Shown here: positions 1 to 11,827 of the stretch, one piece after another | How the letters are laid out: every line of letters begins with the position of its first letter | Numbering within the stretch: the stretch's first letter is position 1 | Assembly (NCBI GenBank): GCA_020081605.1 | Contig: JAHREC010000010.1 | Span: 1 to 49,035 of the forward strand | DNA: 49,035 bases | Origin: Albifimbria verrucaria | Lineage: Eukaryota; Ascomycota; Sordariomycetes; Hypocreales; Stachybotryaceae | Reading direction: 5' to 3' | Made by a program: the position numbers and the translations under genes | Notes under the pieces: generated by a model | Seen by the model: only the letters and a program-made list of their open reading frames with translations | Told to the model about the DNA's origin: nothing | Database searches by the model: none

Positions 1-1353
1 GTCGGCCTCACCAGCCAAGCAGGGCAAGACCAAATCGCGGAGCAGGAAAGAATTACCCGTCAAGGCCCTTGTTGAAGAGGCAGGTCACAGCATACAGCAT
101 GCGAAGCGGCCGGGCGATGTTCCCCACCATGTGTGACGAGGCTCGGAGTGCTCGAAGGGAGGGGTGAGAGTAAACAAATAGCCCCCAACTTATAGGCTTC
201 GGCGGCAACCTTAACCTTGGCCGGCGATAAAAGGCAAATTGACAACTACCAGCACAGAGTCGCCATGAGGATTGGTTGACAGACCCCAGCACGATATGTC
301 GTGCCCGCACCACTCAACATCTTCGCGGAAGCAACTAACAGAGAGCCCGGGGAGGGGAGGGGCAGGGCCAAGCCAGTCAAATGATCATGACCATGTCCTC
401 TCCCCATCTTCGACTCTACCAGATGGGGCTAGCCAGGATCTGTCATGCACAGGACCAACGGGCTGGCAAGTTCCCTGTCATTTTAGTCAAGTTTGGGCTT
501 TCGTTGGTCTTTGAGGCTCTGCGGGTTGGGCTGAACATTACGGAGCAGTCCGTCGCCGATCGTATTACTGGTACGATCCGATATTCGAAAATCACCCACG
601 CCGCGCTGTTGTCTAGTTGCTGCCTGAATCCTTGTGTTTTGCCCTTATCCTTGTTGCCTCTAACCCAACGCCTCCACCTGAGTAGGTTCGGAGATACCCG
701 CCTAGCACACCGCACATAGATCTCAGCGTCGTATGCATTGCCGCGAATTCATGCCGTGAGTTTGTGCCGTGGCTTTGTGCCATGTTTCTGTGCAGTGTTT
801 TGCTTTCTCTCTGGCTTTTGACTATAGGTATCTTCACCTGATACGAACAATACCTCAAGTCAGCTCTCAGTAGCTAGAAGAATCGACGAGTTGAACGACC
901 TCAACGTTAGTTGTCCCCAAGGTGATTCTATCGAGTCGATAATCCTTGCCGCCGCCCTTTGTATCAATCATGTAAAACTCGGTGGTATCTCAGGGGACCA
1001 ACAAGCAGTCTTATGTCTGTTGGCCGAGGCTCTTTGAGTGGCAGGCTTTGTCCTGCAGGCTTTGTTTGTGTTGTCATGCATATGCATCTGGTCTGCATCA
1101 ATGCGAAGGCGGAACAGGGCTCAAACATAGATGCCTACATCGGATCGGGCTGCTGTTTGAATGTAGGCGCTGCGACGATTCCGTCGGTGGTATGCCGGTC
1201 ATTCTGGTCCCTGGGGTTGGTATTTAGGGAAGGACTCCACTCGTGGAACTGGAGGCCCCTTAATATGAGATCGAATCCCATTTCTTTATCTCTCTAGTCG
1301 GCCTTCTGCCATTTTTCTTATGCTTCGTCTAACATCATCCATAAAACCACTGG
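1..1353. other. Gene-poor stretch upstream of the MFS transporter
   Basis: I see no convincing coding region here. Open frames on both strands are short, mutually overlapping and without family motifs. No tRNA, rRNA or repeat was recognised. The promoter and 5' leader of the MFS gene starting near 1354 should lie in the last few hundred bases, but I could not pick a defined promoter element. Confidence 0.4.
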
Positions 1354-3302
1354 GTGTCGATGACCGCCCGTATGTGTATTCAATTCCTCTTCACGCCATT
1401 GGTGCGGCTTTCACACAGCCTATTGAACGCAATCCATTCCGTTCGAAGACGAAGTAGCTTGAACATACCCTCTGCCCCTGGTCGGATAGTCAAGAATAAT
1501 AAGCCGTTATCAAAATCTCAGAAGTGGCAGATATTCATTCTGTGTAGGCAGTCTATCCATTCCTAACCCGGTACAACGTGCTAACGCAACTCCACAAGGC
1601 TGTTGCCGCATATGTGAGCCGATCTCTTTCACGTCGATCTTTTCGTATTGTTTCCAAATGGTTAAAGACTTTGGCATTACCAAAGACCCTGAGCAAATCT
1701 TGACCTATATTGCTATGGTCACCTCGATATTTACCCTGTGCGAATTCTTCACGAGCACGCTATGGGGAACGTTGAGTGACAGAATCGGACGTAAGCCGGT
1801 CTTGATGATCGGGCTGGCTGGGACAATCATCAGCGTCCTGATCTTCGGCTTCGCGCAAAATCTCACAACTGCCCTAGTGGCGCGGGCCTTAGGCGGTCTT
1901 CTCAACGGGTAGGCAAAGCACCACGAGCCTCTCTCTCACTTCTGAAGAGCTGACGATACCCTTTCACAGGAATGGCGGCGTCATAACCACGGCTGCGATC
2001 GAGTTGGTCGAATCCAAGGAGGACCAAGATGAGCAGAGACAGGCTACGACGAAGACCAACGAGAACGCAACTCGTGTATCGGCCATTGTGCAATTGATGT
2101 GGAGCATGGGGTATGTTGCTGGATGATGGCATTGATGAAAGCAGCGCATTGACGCGTATCAGGTCGACCATCGGTCACATCATCGGAGGCTACTGTGCGC
2201 GCCCATGCATACTCTATCCGAAGATATTCCCCAAGGGCAGCATTTGGGATACCTACCCATACCTCCTACCCAACCTAATCAGCGCAGGCATCCTCCTCAT
2301 CGGCATCGTAGTTGGTCTTATGTTCCTCGAGGAAACGCTTGAGGTGGACAAGCGTCAGGAATACACATGGAGACAAGCGGTTGGTTACGTCTTCTCGCTG
2401 TTCTCCCGAACCGTCATCTCTCCAGAAGGCCAAAGGCTTCAGGGCGGCAACCCCGGAGCCAACTACAGAACCAACCATGGAACCAACTATGGAACCAACT
2501 ATGGAACCAACTATGGAACCAACTATGGAACCGTGGACGCTCGGGACACCGCAGGCCAGCCCCACAAGAAATTTACCCGACAACTGCGAAGACAACTGCA
2601 GCTCATGATCGCTTCCGTTGGAATCTTGGCATTGTACGTACTAGTATCGATGATCCCAGTCTAGTTTACCCCGTTAATGCCATGCAGCCATAATATGACT
2701 TTTGACCAGCTGTTCCCTGCGTTTTTGAGCGCCAGCGCTCCAGAGAAGCCTATCCGTGAGCTTCCTTTTCGATTTGTAGATGGCTTTGGATTTGCGACGG
2801 ATACAATCGGCACCATCATGTCGTCCCAAGGAGTCATCTCCCTCTTCTGCGGCTACGTTGTACTTTGCTGTAACCTACTTAAACATAGACCCTTACGCCT
2901 GCTCCGGATCATCGCCGCCTTTTACATCCCTCTCTACGTCGTCACCCCTATCTGGTACTCTTGCCACGTAAGATACAGATGGTGGGCATCTTCGTTGTGG
3001 GTTCTTGGAGGGCTGTTTTGATCGCTATGGCGCAACCTTGCCATAACACCCTGATCAACAACTTGCTGGCGGATGGTGATAATCTCGGAAAGATCAACGG
3101 GTCCGCAGCGGCGACAGCAAGCCTGAGTCGAACATTCGGCCCTATTGTATCGGGCTTCCTTAACTCGACGGGCTTGAAAATCGGTTATTCAGTGTTGCCA
3201 TGGTGGTTCAGCGGCTTCGTTGCATCCTTGGGAGCGCTCATCAGCCTTGGGATCAGTGAAAGCATACCTCAGGCTGCCGATGACGAAGAAGCGAATATGT
3301 GA
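1354..3302 (+). CDS. MFS transporter, ZIFL-like/multidrug type, one frameshift
   Basis: Probable membrane transporter of the major facilitator superfamily; substrate unknown. Five exons can be assembled: 1354-1543, 1599-1908, 1970-2110, 2163-2633 and 2688-3302. The introns are 52-61 bases with GT..AG ends, and the first contains a GTGCTAAC branch site. Across the first junction the protein reads CRICEPISFTSIF, typical of this family. Exon 2 carries the MFS signature WGTLSDRIGRKPVL between the second and third membrane helices. Exon 4 gives SMG-STIGHIIGGY and PYLLPNLISAG, and exon 5 gives MTFDQLFPAFLSAS and TASLSRTFGPIVSGF. The coding frame changes by one base at the C-run 2945-2948: upstream it reads YVVTP, downstream YLVLLPRKIQMVG. 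One base is missing there. The cytoplasmic loop contains an in-frame TNYG repeat. The start is uncertain; 1354 is the first ATG of the exon-1 frame. Confidence 0.85.
2450..2535 (+). repeat. In-frame 12-bp minisatellite in MFS gene
   Basis: A 12-base unit, aaccaactatgg, is repeated four times perfectly with two degenerate copies before it (one with aaccatgg). It encodes repeats of Thr-Asn-Tyr-Gly and keeps the reading frame. It lies in the predicted central cytoplasmic loop between helices 6 and 7, where length variation is tolerated. Confidence 0.85.
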
Positions 3303-4543
3303 TCAGGTCGGGGCTCTTGAGCAGACATTTGAACGCACAGTTATTGTGGGTTCGGCTATTACACATTTGTCAAGTATACCATGGACTGGCTCAAGATCTG
3401 GAAATGTGGACTCCATGGGGAGATCATGATGAGCAGGAGCCTCAGTTGCGAGGTATGGTAAACGTCAAACGCCAATAGGGTAGAGTTGCTCTATGTAAAG
3501 CTGCTTACGTATAAAAATATTGTTGCCGTGGTGGGCATGATGTTCGCAATGGCTCGTTTATAAACCCACACTCCGTTAACGGTCTTTAAAGCCAGTGACG
3601 TACACGCTCCTACTACATTTTAGTAGGACCAGATCCAACCGACTCAGTGGAGTCTGCTATCAAGGATCATGGGTCATGGGTCGTGAATCATGGATTATGG
3701 GTTGTGAATCATGGATCGTGGGCCGCCTCTATCAACTCTCAAGACAGATATACCGATATAAAGGAAAGTGGCGAGGAGGTGGATGCGATATGACGGGCAT
3801 TGCTGCCTTGTTCACGATTAGGTCTGTTTCGCAACTCGGGGCAGCCATTCGTGGTTTGGCTGCTCCAAGTGTCATACATCTAATCGACCAGATGAATTGG
3901 TATAGCCGTCAACTCCTGGCGGCCTAGGGATATGGGCTTTGTTCTGCAATGGGCGTCTTTTCTGCTTGCATTTGCACAATACCTAGGATAAAGAGATCAT
4001 GTTGGCTCACCTCATCACGCCTATTTCATCCCAGTTACTGTCCTTATCACAAATTGGGCGGGCGGTCCAGCTTTCTACACGAATCTTATTCGCTACTAAG
4101 CTGAGTCTATACGAATTGTCTCCATGGCACGAGACAGAGGAGCTTCAACACCCGGGTCTTCTTTCCCAACACCCGTCGTAGAGTACAGCTGCAAAACAAC
4201 CAGTAGCGACAAGAAATCACTGCGAGTCTACTGCAGGGGCGGCGGTCCCGGTTCATAATCCAGTTGACAATATACCGGCTCCGCCGACCCTGATGCCGCT
4301 CACGTTCGGAACACTTAGTGTCAAGTCAACGTTGTTTCAACGGGCACCGCCCCATGGCGATAGGTATACGCAGCTGTGGAACAGCAACCTGCCTTATGTT
4401 CTGGCCAACATTGATGATCGACAGCCGCTCAGAAACTGAAAATGCCTGCTGGGGACAGAGGGATCAAAGGAGTGTAAGCGAAGTACCTATTGCTCATTCC
4501 ACTCCTCCACGACAAGTCTCAGTTGGTTCTCCAGGCACACAAG
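3303..4543. other. Intergenic stretch with a short 21-bp tandem repeat
   Basis: No gene is supported. At about 3667-3725 there is an imperfect tandem repeat of a 21-base unit based on atgggtcgtgaatcatggat, giving roughly two and a half copies. Otherwise only short random-looking frames are present. The region should include the 3' end signals of the MFS gene. Confidence 0.45.
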
Positions 4544-4766
4544 CTAGTCAATGCCTTCCGCCCCTGGGTTAGGATCCGCAAGCACCCTTTCAAATAGGCT
4601 CCCCACATCCACGAGTATTGATTGCAGGATTTCTTTGGGCGCACGGCGCAAGTCATCGTCTGTCTCACAGGTAAACCCTATCCACTGAGGAGCCCACACC
4701 AGGCCAGAGCCTATTCTTGCTATCCCACAAACAGGAAGGTCCTCCACGTGCTCTTCAATGTCAAAC
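4544..4766 (-). pseudogene. Coding-looking fragment of an unknown protein
   Basis: On the minus strand a frame ending at 4544 reads with good coding character: FDIEEHVEDLPVCGIARIG, then LVWAPQWIGFTCETDDDLRR, then KEILQSILVDVGSLFERVL. It is preceded by a possible splice acceptor (gtcagcag) near 4766, so this may be the last exon of a gene. No convincing upstream exon could be joined to it. I do not recognise the family. The fragment could be a remnant; function unknown. Confidence 0.3.
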
Positions 4767-7094
4767 CTGCTGACTGGTCAATGAAACTGACTGGAGATAC
4801 AGCCATTGAGCCAGACCGCAAGGAAACCCACCTTGTCCAGCCTTTGGCGCTTCGATGGCTCTTACGCGTTGTGGCTACCAGGCAGCCAAAAAGTCCCTAT
4901 ATGTGATTAATGCGCAGGACCTTGGTGAAGAACTGACGGCTGAGGCGAGCTGGGGAAGATGAGGGTAGAATTGAGGTTTAAGATTGAGGCCACCTGCACT
5001 GAGGCTTCTATGCCAGACGAAAGGAGCAATTACATAACGAAGGGATGGCGGCTTTTATATGAATGTTGTCGTTGGGAGATCGGAGGGAAGATGGGATGAA
5101 ACACAGCCCGGCACAAGGCATACTGCGAGGCAAAGGAGGCTAGTTATCGCATGACTTGGAATTGTAAGGTAGCAACAGCTGTATAGTCGCAGAGATGCGA
5201 TGTGGCGCATTGGACGCCTCCAGCGCCTGCCAACGAAAGAACGGTCTAGTCATCAGAGCGACGAGTTCCCGTCCAGGCGCACCACACAGGCGCACCACGA
5301 CACCGGCAGTGCACGCTCGTTAACCACCTGCTGGGTTACATTGTTTCTCTTCAATACACTGATCCTCGGGTTTTCGCAATGGTCAAGCCTAGGCACTTGA
5401 TATCTCTTCGTGGCCGCAGTTGGTTATCTTCTGCCTAGGCCAACACTGAAGGCTCGCCCCGAAGAGGGGAGCAGAGGCCCGGCAAGAATAACCTGAAGAT
5501 TGACCTGAGGCTCTCTGGTGGTAGCCTACAATGCCAACGCAGGCAATGTCGAAGGAGCAAAGGCACAAATGCAACGTCATGCAGCGCCTGGAGACAAGCT
5601 CATTCGTGGCCTTCAGTCTCAGAGCAAACCGAATGATAAGGGAATGAAAGATTGTAGCATTCCGTCAGCCCTCTCGTCTTGGCCACTATTTTCCAGCCGT
5701 CCAGCTGTCCAGTCACCATTGATAACCATCTCAGATACAGTTGGCAGTGCGCCATGCGGCTGTGCGGCTGTGCGGCTGGGGTGCAACACATAAAGCACTT
5801 CTAGGGCGAACTGCCAAAAGCCTACACTTCTCTCCGATGGTAGAGCACATGGTTCGCCTGTCGTGTGCATGGGAAGGCAGCAGCATGACAGCTTTCCAAC
5901 TTATATCCACTTCACAAATGACCCATGGGTGGATTGAGCCAAGTGAATGCGGACAGTCTCTATGACTGGTACCAGTGGCAGAGCAGGTGGGTACGCCGAG
6001 GGCGTAGGCAACGCTCATAACACACTATCGCTCACCTTTCGGGGCATCTCATGATCACATCGCCATAGCTGTCCGTTGGGGTCAGCCCACCGTTAGATGA
6101 ACGAATGACCTCATACAGGCAGCCTTCAGATCCGTCACCCCTTTGATGGCTGATCCCTCCCGCAATCTGCTATATAGGCTGCGACAGTGGTAGCAAGCCC
6201 TCGTCATGTCCAAGGGCATCATTTGATCAGCAAGCTGTTCTTCGGGGTGTCTGGACACGAATTAGCAAAGTATTGAAGCCTACGCGGCCCTACGCCTAGA
6301 CTACGGACGCAGTAGTAGGAACGGTAGTAGGAACAATTGCTCCTCTTGACCTAAACAAGTGACGAATGAGGAAAGTTTGATTTACAGAGTAGGTTAGAAC
6401 TTCGTTTTACGGCCGAAGACGTCATTTATTCACGGCACGTCTCGATAGTATACATATGGCAAACCATGACCATGGGCCTTACGGCAGAAACCACCAAAAG
6501 TAAAAGCCATCGACTTCCATGCCTCTTCTCCTGCATCATCGTTGTTTCCGGTGATATCACTATGCGAGATGGTGGTCAACGCCGGGACAAGCATTCCCGA
6601 TCACTACAGCTGGCAAAGCATATAACCGCACAGAAAGGCTGCCGCTCGATGCATCGTATCCCCTTTGTTATATCGAATACCAGACATAAGTGAGTTGCAT
6701 TCCAACCTGACTAGTCTCATAAGCTCAACTCTCCTTCGTGCTTCCCATCCTCGAAGCGGTCATATTCAATTGCTTCCAAGTGTACTCTTCAGGTTGTCCC
6801 AGAATCTTGCGCATGCTATGTTGTCACTGCTGTCGCCCCCAGAGATACGTTGGAAATAGTTGATTATGGCAGACTCATCTCGCTACATGATGTCGGAGCG
6901 TAGGTATGCCTCTGTCTTCCTGCGTATACAAAGCAGCCCATGACCAAGCGTGTCTATGACCTGGCCTGACGATCCAGGCCTGCCACCGGGCTTTCGGGCG
7001 CGGGATCAAGCGTCACCAAAGCAGCCATGGGAGGGAAGACAAGAGTCGATTATAACCTACTAGAAACACATCGAAGTACAACTGCGGACCTTGT
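4767..7094. other. Gene-poor stretch containing a copy of repeat R1
   Basis: No gene recognised between the fragment at 4.6 kb and the CAX gene. A short direct repeat of gcggctgt occurs at about 5756-5780. A diverged copy of dispersed repeat R1 lies at about 6440-6660. The rest is unremarkable. Confidence 0.4.
6440..6660 (+). repeat. Dispersed repeat R1, partial copy C
   Basis: Diverged relative of the R1 copy at 9600-9830 in the same orientation. Shared order of blocks: a segment with catcgt(t/g)tccggt, then tgcgagatggtggtcaacg against tccgagatgatgatcagcg, then gacaagc(a/g)ttccc, then ctggcaaa(g/t)catatc-like sequence and aaaggctgcc against aaaggttgcc. Many differences are transitions. It does not extend into the 3' half of R1. 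Confidence 0.55.
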
Positions 7095-8690
7095 TTAGGT
7101 GGCAACTTTGTCAATGATGTCGGCAGGCACGGCGTAGAATGCGATGGCGATGATAACGTAGAGACCGAGAAGCATGGCGCCTTCGAGATAGTTGGACTGG
7201 CCATCCTGGAGGGTTTAAGTGACAACCAGGACGGAAACGGCAAACGCGACGGTTTCAACTGAAGACAAGGTTGGTATAAATCAGCGTACCCCAGTAGACC
7301 AAACCCCGACTTACACGTTTGGAAATGGAGAGTCATACCTTGTCCGATGATCCAGCCGACAATGACAAGAAAAGGAGTCATGAACAGGGCAATCTGGATG
7401 CTGGAGCCGATGGCGACGCCCATGGCAAGGTCCATCTTGTTGCGCAGGGCAACTACAACAGCGGTGACGTGCTCAGCCGCATTGCCGACAATGGGAATGA
7501 GAATCAGTCCGATGAAGGTTTTACTGACATGTATGGTCTCGACAATATCCTCGATACTACCAACGAGATATTCGGCGCAGATGGCGACCAGAACAGTAGC
7601 GACAACAAGGACGACACCGGCGGCGACAGGGCCCAGGGTTGGCTGCTCGGCTTCGTGTTCTGCACCGCCGTTGTTTTGGCTCTCAGGCTCGAAGAGGTTG
7701 CTGTGGGTTCGAAGTTGGAAAACGAGGTATAGGACGTAGAGCAGCAGCAGAATGATGGCGGTACCACGCGACAGAACAAGCACACTGCTGGTCTTCTTGT
7801 CGTTGTCAGACCTAGATTGGCCAAGGACAGCGTAGAGCTGCTAGCACGTTAGCGCATCGGTTCACGATGAAGGTCTAACAGTATCAACTTACAGCAGCAG
7901 GGAGAACTAGGGACGCAGAAGACAGAGTCATCAAGGAACAAGTGGTTTGTGCTGTACCAAAGAGAATCTCTGCTCGGTTCCCTGGCCATTGCGTCCGCGA
8001 TGAACCAAGCCTCCGAGAAAGAAGCACATTCCCATGACAAGCAGGAGATTGGATAGAATAGAACCCAGCATAGAAGACTGCATGACTCCGATCTGACCGT
8101 CCCTGAGCGCGATAACACTGACCTGGGCATGGTTAGCATCGACGCTGAAAAGAAGAGACAAGATTGATCACATACAATCAGCTCGACGGCATTACCAAAT
8201 GTTGCGTTCATCAATCCACCCAGCGTCTCACCAAGCTTAATGGCAAGCTCCTCGGTCGCAAACGACAAAACAGCGGCGAGAGGGATAATGGCCAAGAAGT
8301 TGATGGTGAAAACAGCAGTAGAGCTCCATCCGAGATGGCCGGCGATGATGCCGATGGGCACCATGATGAGAAGGAAGTTCACATAGTCTATGTAGCTGTT
8401 GGCATCACCGTCATGTTGTGGATCGAGAGGACGAGGATGGGGATAGGCCTACTGCTCAAGACCGTCACCTTGATGACGTGGAGGACATAGGCGAGGCTCC
8501 GAACAACGCGGTTCTCGCTGTCTATGCCGGGCGTGTACTTGGTGTTGAAAAATAAGCCAAAGAAGCCAAAGAAGCCAAAGAAGCCGCTCGACCGGTGGTG
8601 ATCGTTGCCGTCATCGTGCCCCGACGGGACTGGCCCGCCATTGATCAAGGGAGTGCGCTCACTGGCGTCGCTGGAAGATTTGTTACCCAT
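7095..8690 (-). pseudogene. Vacuolar Ca2+/H+ exchanger (CAX/Vcx1 family), frameshift plus nonsense
   Basis: CAX family exchanger, which in fungi loads Ca2+ into the vacuole in exchange for protons. Five exons on the minus strand: 8690-8453, 8387-8176, 8122-7893, 7837-7315 and 7258-7095, with 53-65 base introns. Exon 2 has [19 protein letters not shown] and [11 protein letters not shown] (first CAX repeat); exon 4 has GNAAEHVTAVVVALRNKMD and the helix that follows (second CAX repeat). The N-terminus MGNKSSSDASERTPLI is hydrophilic and followed by FFG repeats. Two breaks are visible. Around 7959-7961 one base seems missing from a T-run (minus strand), moving from the frame ending GTEQRFSL to [17 protein letters not shown]. 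In exon 5 an in-frame TAA at 7217-7215 follows AVSVLVV, where homologues have tyrosine; after it the protein continues LQDGQSNYLEG to the natural stop at 7097-7095. The nonsense codon would remove the last helix. Confidence 0.88.
8553..8586 (-). repeat. 9-bp tandem repeat coding Gly-Phe-Phe in CAX N-terminus
   Basis: The unit ccaaagaag (plus strand) is repeated about four times and encodes GFF repeats on the minus strand, just before the first conserved part of the exchanger. It preserves the frame. The unusual aromatic repeat lies in the N-terminal tail, which varies widely in CAX proteins. Confidence 0.75.
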
Positions 8691-9599
8691 TAGGCGTCTG
8701 ATTTTTCGAGCAAACCGTGGGGAGCTGTGGTCGTAGTAGTAAGTTGGTTAGCATCGTAGCCAGCGTCAACCTTGAACAGAGCGCATGACGATCAGTTCGC
8801 GATGCGAAACACGAAGGGCAGGGAAACGACAAGACAGGTGCTCACAGATACAGAACCGACACTGCCAATTGAGCTGGTCTTACTGGCAGTCCAGAAAGGA
8901 GTAGAATCCAACAGGTCCAACAGTCACGTTGCCCTATGCGCACCGAAATCGTACAGAGACGTCGCCGAGTAGAGAAGACAACAAATGAGGCCAATGGAGG
9001 ATCTCTGAGTAATTGTAGGATGACAGAAAGGGAGTTATGTTTCCAATGAAAATGGTTGGCAAGGGGGACCAACAGCGCCCTACGCACAGGACAAGTCATC
9101 AGAGTGGACTAGCGTGTTGCAGGGTTCCAAGCCACCACCAATGTCTGCTCCAGGTGTTGCGCAGGTTTGGTGGGTGAATTACTTCACATAACAGCACGAT
9201 TTAGACATACATAGTAGATATTTGACAGGGGCGACCAGAGAGCTGTCGAGGCAACAGTCAGGCTCACCATAGGTTATGGCCTCTTGGCCTCCACATCCGC
9301 TTGGACGGCGGGGGCAACCGGTCGAAGTAGAGAGGAAAGGCGCCTCACAGAGACCGAGGGACAGGCTCGATCACTGTCTCGATGCCAGTGTGATCGCTCA
9401 TGAACCGATGCCACAGATTGACATTTGTCCAACTGCTGGAGGCTTGTCTCAACTGCTGGAGGCTTGCCCAATTAACTGGAGTCTTACCACATTCAATGAG
9501 ATAGCGGAACCGGTTGTGAGTCTCTTGAGTCTAGCTCACGTCGCAACCGTTGAAGAAACAAAATGCGACCCGAGCAGGCGCCCACTACAACGTGAACAT

Positions 9600-10110
9600 G
9601 CGTAGTGACGATGACCATCCAGCCATTCAGCTTGCCAGGCACCGGGGTCATCGCAACAGAGATCAGAAAAGTATGACCTTGGACACCCATGCCTTCCGCA
9701 TGTTCGTCATCGTGTCCGGTAATGACAATGTCCGAGATGATGATCAGCGTCGAGACAAGCGTTCCCTTACCGCTGCGGCTGGCAAATGCATAGCTTCACA
9801 TAAAGGTTGCCACCCCAGGTTGACAGGGAGAGTGCCACGGAACTGCGATGGAGACATCCGAGTGGTCGACTGGGAGCAGGTAGTCGTCGTATCGAAACCC
9901 AAGGGACATGGCTAATTTCTTTCTTTCCTTCTCTTGTTCTCTCTTCTCTCGGTAGTCCTTCATGCAGCGCAGCCATGGGGGTGGCGAAGGGGGAAGGGGA
10001 GCTGGGGCTGGCTGCAGAAGGCCTACCATGCTGAGGAAAATCAAAAGGAGACCGGTCAAAAGCAGACGCTGTTGGCTCAGCGGCCCTCAAGAAGTGTGTC
10101 CAACCTTGCT
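9600..10110 (+). repeat. Dispersed repeat R1, copy A (longest copy)
   Basis: This segment shares ordered blocks with the reverse complement of 36745-37135. Examples: cagccattcag(c/g)ttgcca near the left end, gagatcagaaaagt against gagaccagaaaagt, gacaatgtccgagatg against gacattgtccgagatg, the exact block ctggctgcagaaggcc (10008-10023), and gcagacgctgttggctcagc (10062-10081) near the right end. Part of it also matches 6440-6660. No protein is evident, so it looks like a non-coding mobile-element remnant or a decayed element. Confidence 0.65.
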
Positions 10111-10120
10111 TGGCGGGTTT

Positions 10121-10168
10121 AAAAAAAAAAAAAAAGAAAAAAAAGAAGAAGAAAAAAGAAAGAATATA
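10121..10168 (+). repeat. A-rich purine tract
   Basis: A run of fourteen A's is followed by interspersed AG-rich triplets. It directly follows the right end of R1 copy A. A poly-A tail of a retroposon is one possibility, but R1 copy B has its A-run inside the element instead, so the position is not conserved. Confidence 0.6.
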
Positions 10169-11827
10169 GGAGATATCTCAAAATACAAGTAACTACAATA
10201 CCGCCTTTTAAGCATTTCATGTAGCAAAGTTTTCGCTTCCCAACCGTCAAGCAGATGTTTCTCATCGTAGGCTTGATTGTCTGTCGTCTGCGAGAATCAG
10301 CGGGGAAGCAAGGCAAAAAAGGACAAGGGCTGTGGGAGATTAAACCGTTCTAACCAGAGTGGGCAAATCGCCACACACACCCAGACGATCAAGCCTCCTC
10401 CTTGTCTTTCGTTCGACCACCCCATGTCAACAAACCAACTGTCTGTGGACCTGCAGGTCTAATTAGTGCCTCAAGGGCCTGCAGGTGAGGTGAACGTGGG
10501 GAGGGCGGATGCAGGCAAACGAGGCAGCCAGATCGTGGGAGCCGAGACCGTGCCACGGCCGGGGCCCTTGCTGATGATGCAGATGCGCCCATGTCACACA
10601 CGACGATTCTCAATGGCACACTGACACCCTATGATTCATTCCCCACACCCACCACTACCATCCCCCTGCCTGTTCCTGTCGTCCACTCGTTTTGAGATGT
10701 GGTTTCCGTTTTCGGGATTCTGCGCGCTTAGCCGCTTTCCATTTCATCAGCCACGTTTCCATGCTCAGCCACTGCTTGATGTATTTTCCATATGCTCAGC
10801 CACTACTTAGGAGCAACTTGAAAGATGTAGGGTAGTTGCACTGAAAGGAAATTTATTATATAACATGGTCGCCTCCGTTTGAAAGATTGCTTCAAGTCAT
10901 CAGTATGCTACCCAATCTTGAACGAGATATCCCCTCGAGAAACTGCCATTGCGTTGAAAAGGTGGGCAAAAATAACTTGGCGCGATCGCCAGTGGCGGTT
11001 TCACTCGGCCGGCATCCCATCCCAACGTCGGCAGTGATCACATCCACATCGCCGTGGCAGATGTGACCTAGTTTCCGAAATGAGTGCCAATCGTTCATGA
11101 CCAACACACATAACTTGCACAGATGGCTACATTTGAAGCTTAAAAGTTATCATCCAAATCATCTGCTATCTCTGAATCAACAAAGCCCATGCATGTCATC
11201 TATAAGTATGAACTGCCTCGCTGCCTCATTGCCACCAGGCCTCATATTGTCAGTATAACCAGGACATTTTCAGATCATGCACTTTTCGTTCTCAGTCTCT
11301 GCGCATTGCCGTAGCAATACAGCTTTAGACATTTCCTGGGTGGCTGACCATCTTCTGTGTGTGCAAAAGAAGGCAAACAAGCAAAATTAAACAATAGAAA
11401 ACGGAGACAATGTCCCCAGTGATGTTGTAACGTTCGAATAGCTTGTTACGCCAGCATTTGAGAAGTTTTCTGTAAGACAGTCAGTTAGAATTTGGTCAAC
11501 AGGAACCTAGCCCCGGATTGTAAATCAGGTTCAGATGACGAGAGCAGTAGCAGTACCAGCACATCGGGTGCCAGTCACGCAAAAAGCTTCAAGGAAGTCT
11601 AACCTAATAACTGAACTCCAGTCAAATTTATTTTGCTTCCCTTATTGTTCCGGTCACGTGTTGAAGGTTTGGTCTCACTTGTGCGTGACCTCAGAGCCTG
11701 CTTATCCCAGGAGCCTCAGAGGTTAGAGGCCTTGGGTGCCGCATGACGTCCCTTTCAATGCCAAGGAGTTTAATAGACAAGACCATAAACAGATTGACGT
11801 ACTTCAGGAAAAAGCATTCTAACTCAG

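Larger units (their letters stand above)
8691..11827. other. Gene-poor stretch with repeat R1 and a long purine tract
   Basis: The first few hundred bases should hold the promoter of the minus-strand CAX gene. A short tandem repeat of ctcaactgctggaggcttg occurs at about 9429-9470. Repeat R1 copy A spans about 9600-10110, followed by an A-rich purine tract at 10121-10168. I see no credible gene in 10.2-11.8 kb. Confidence 0.4.

Noticed and set aside
7319..7739. Two plus-strand open frames of 130-137 codons
   Set aside because: They are antisense shadows of the conserved CAX exon 4; the minus-strand frame has the family motifs.
10121..10168. Poly-A tail of a LINE or SINE
   Set aside because: The A-run is internal in the other copy of the adjoining repeat, and no target-site duplication was seen.
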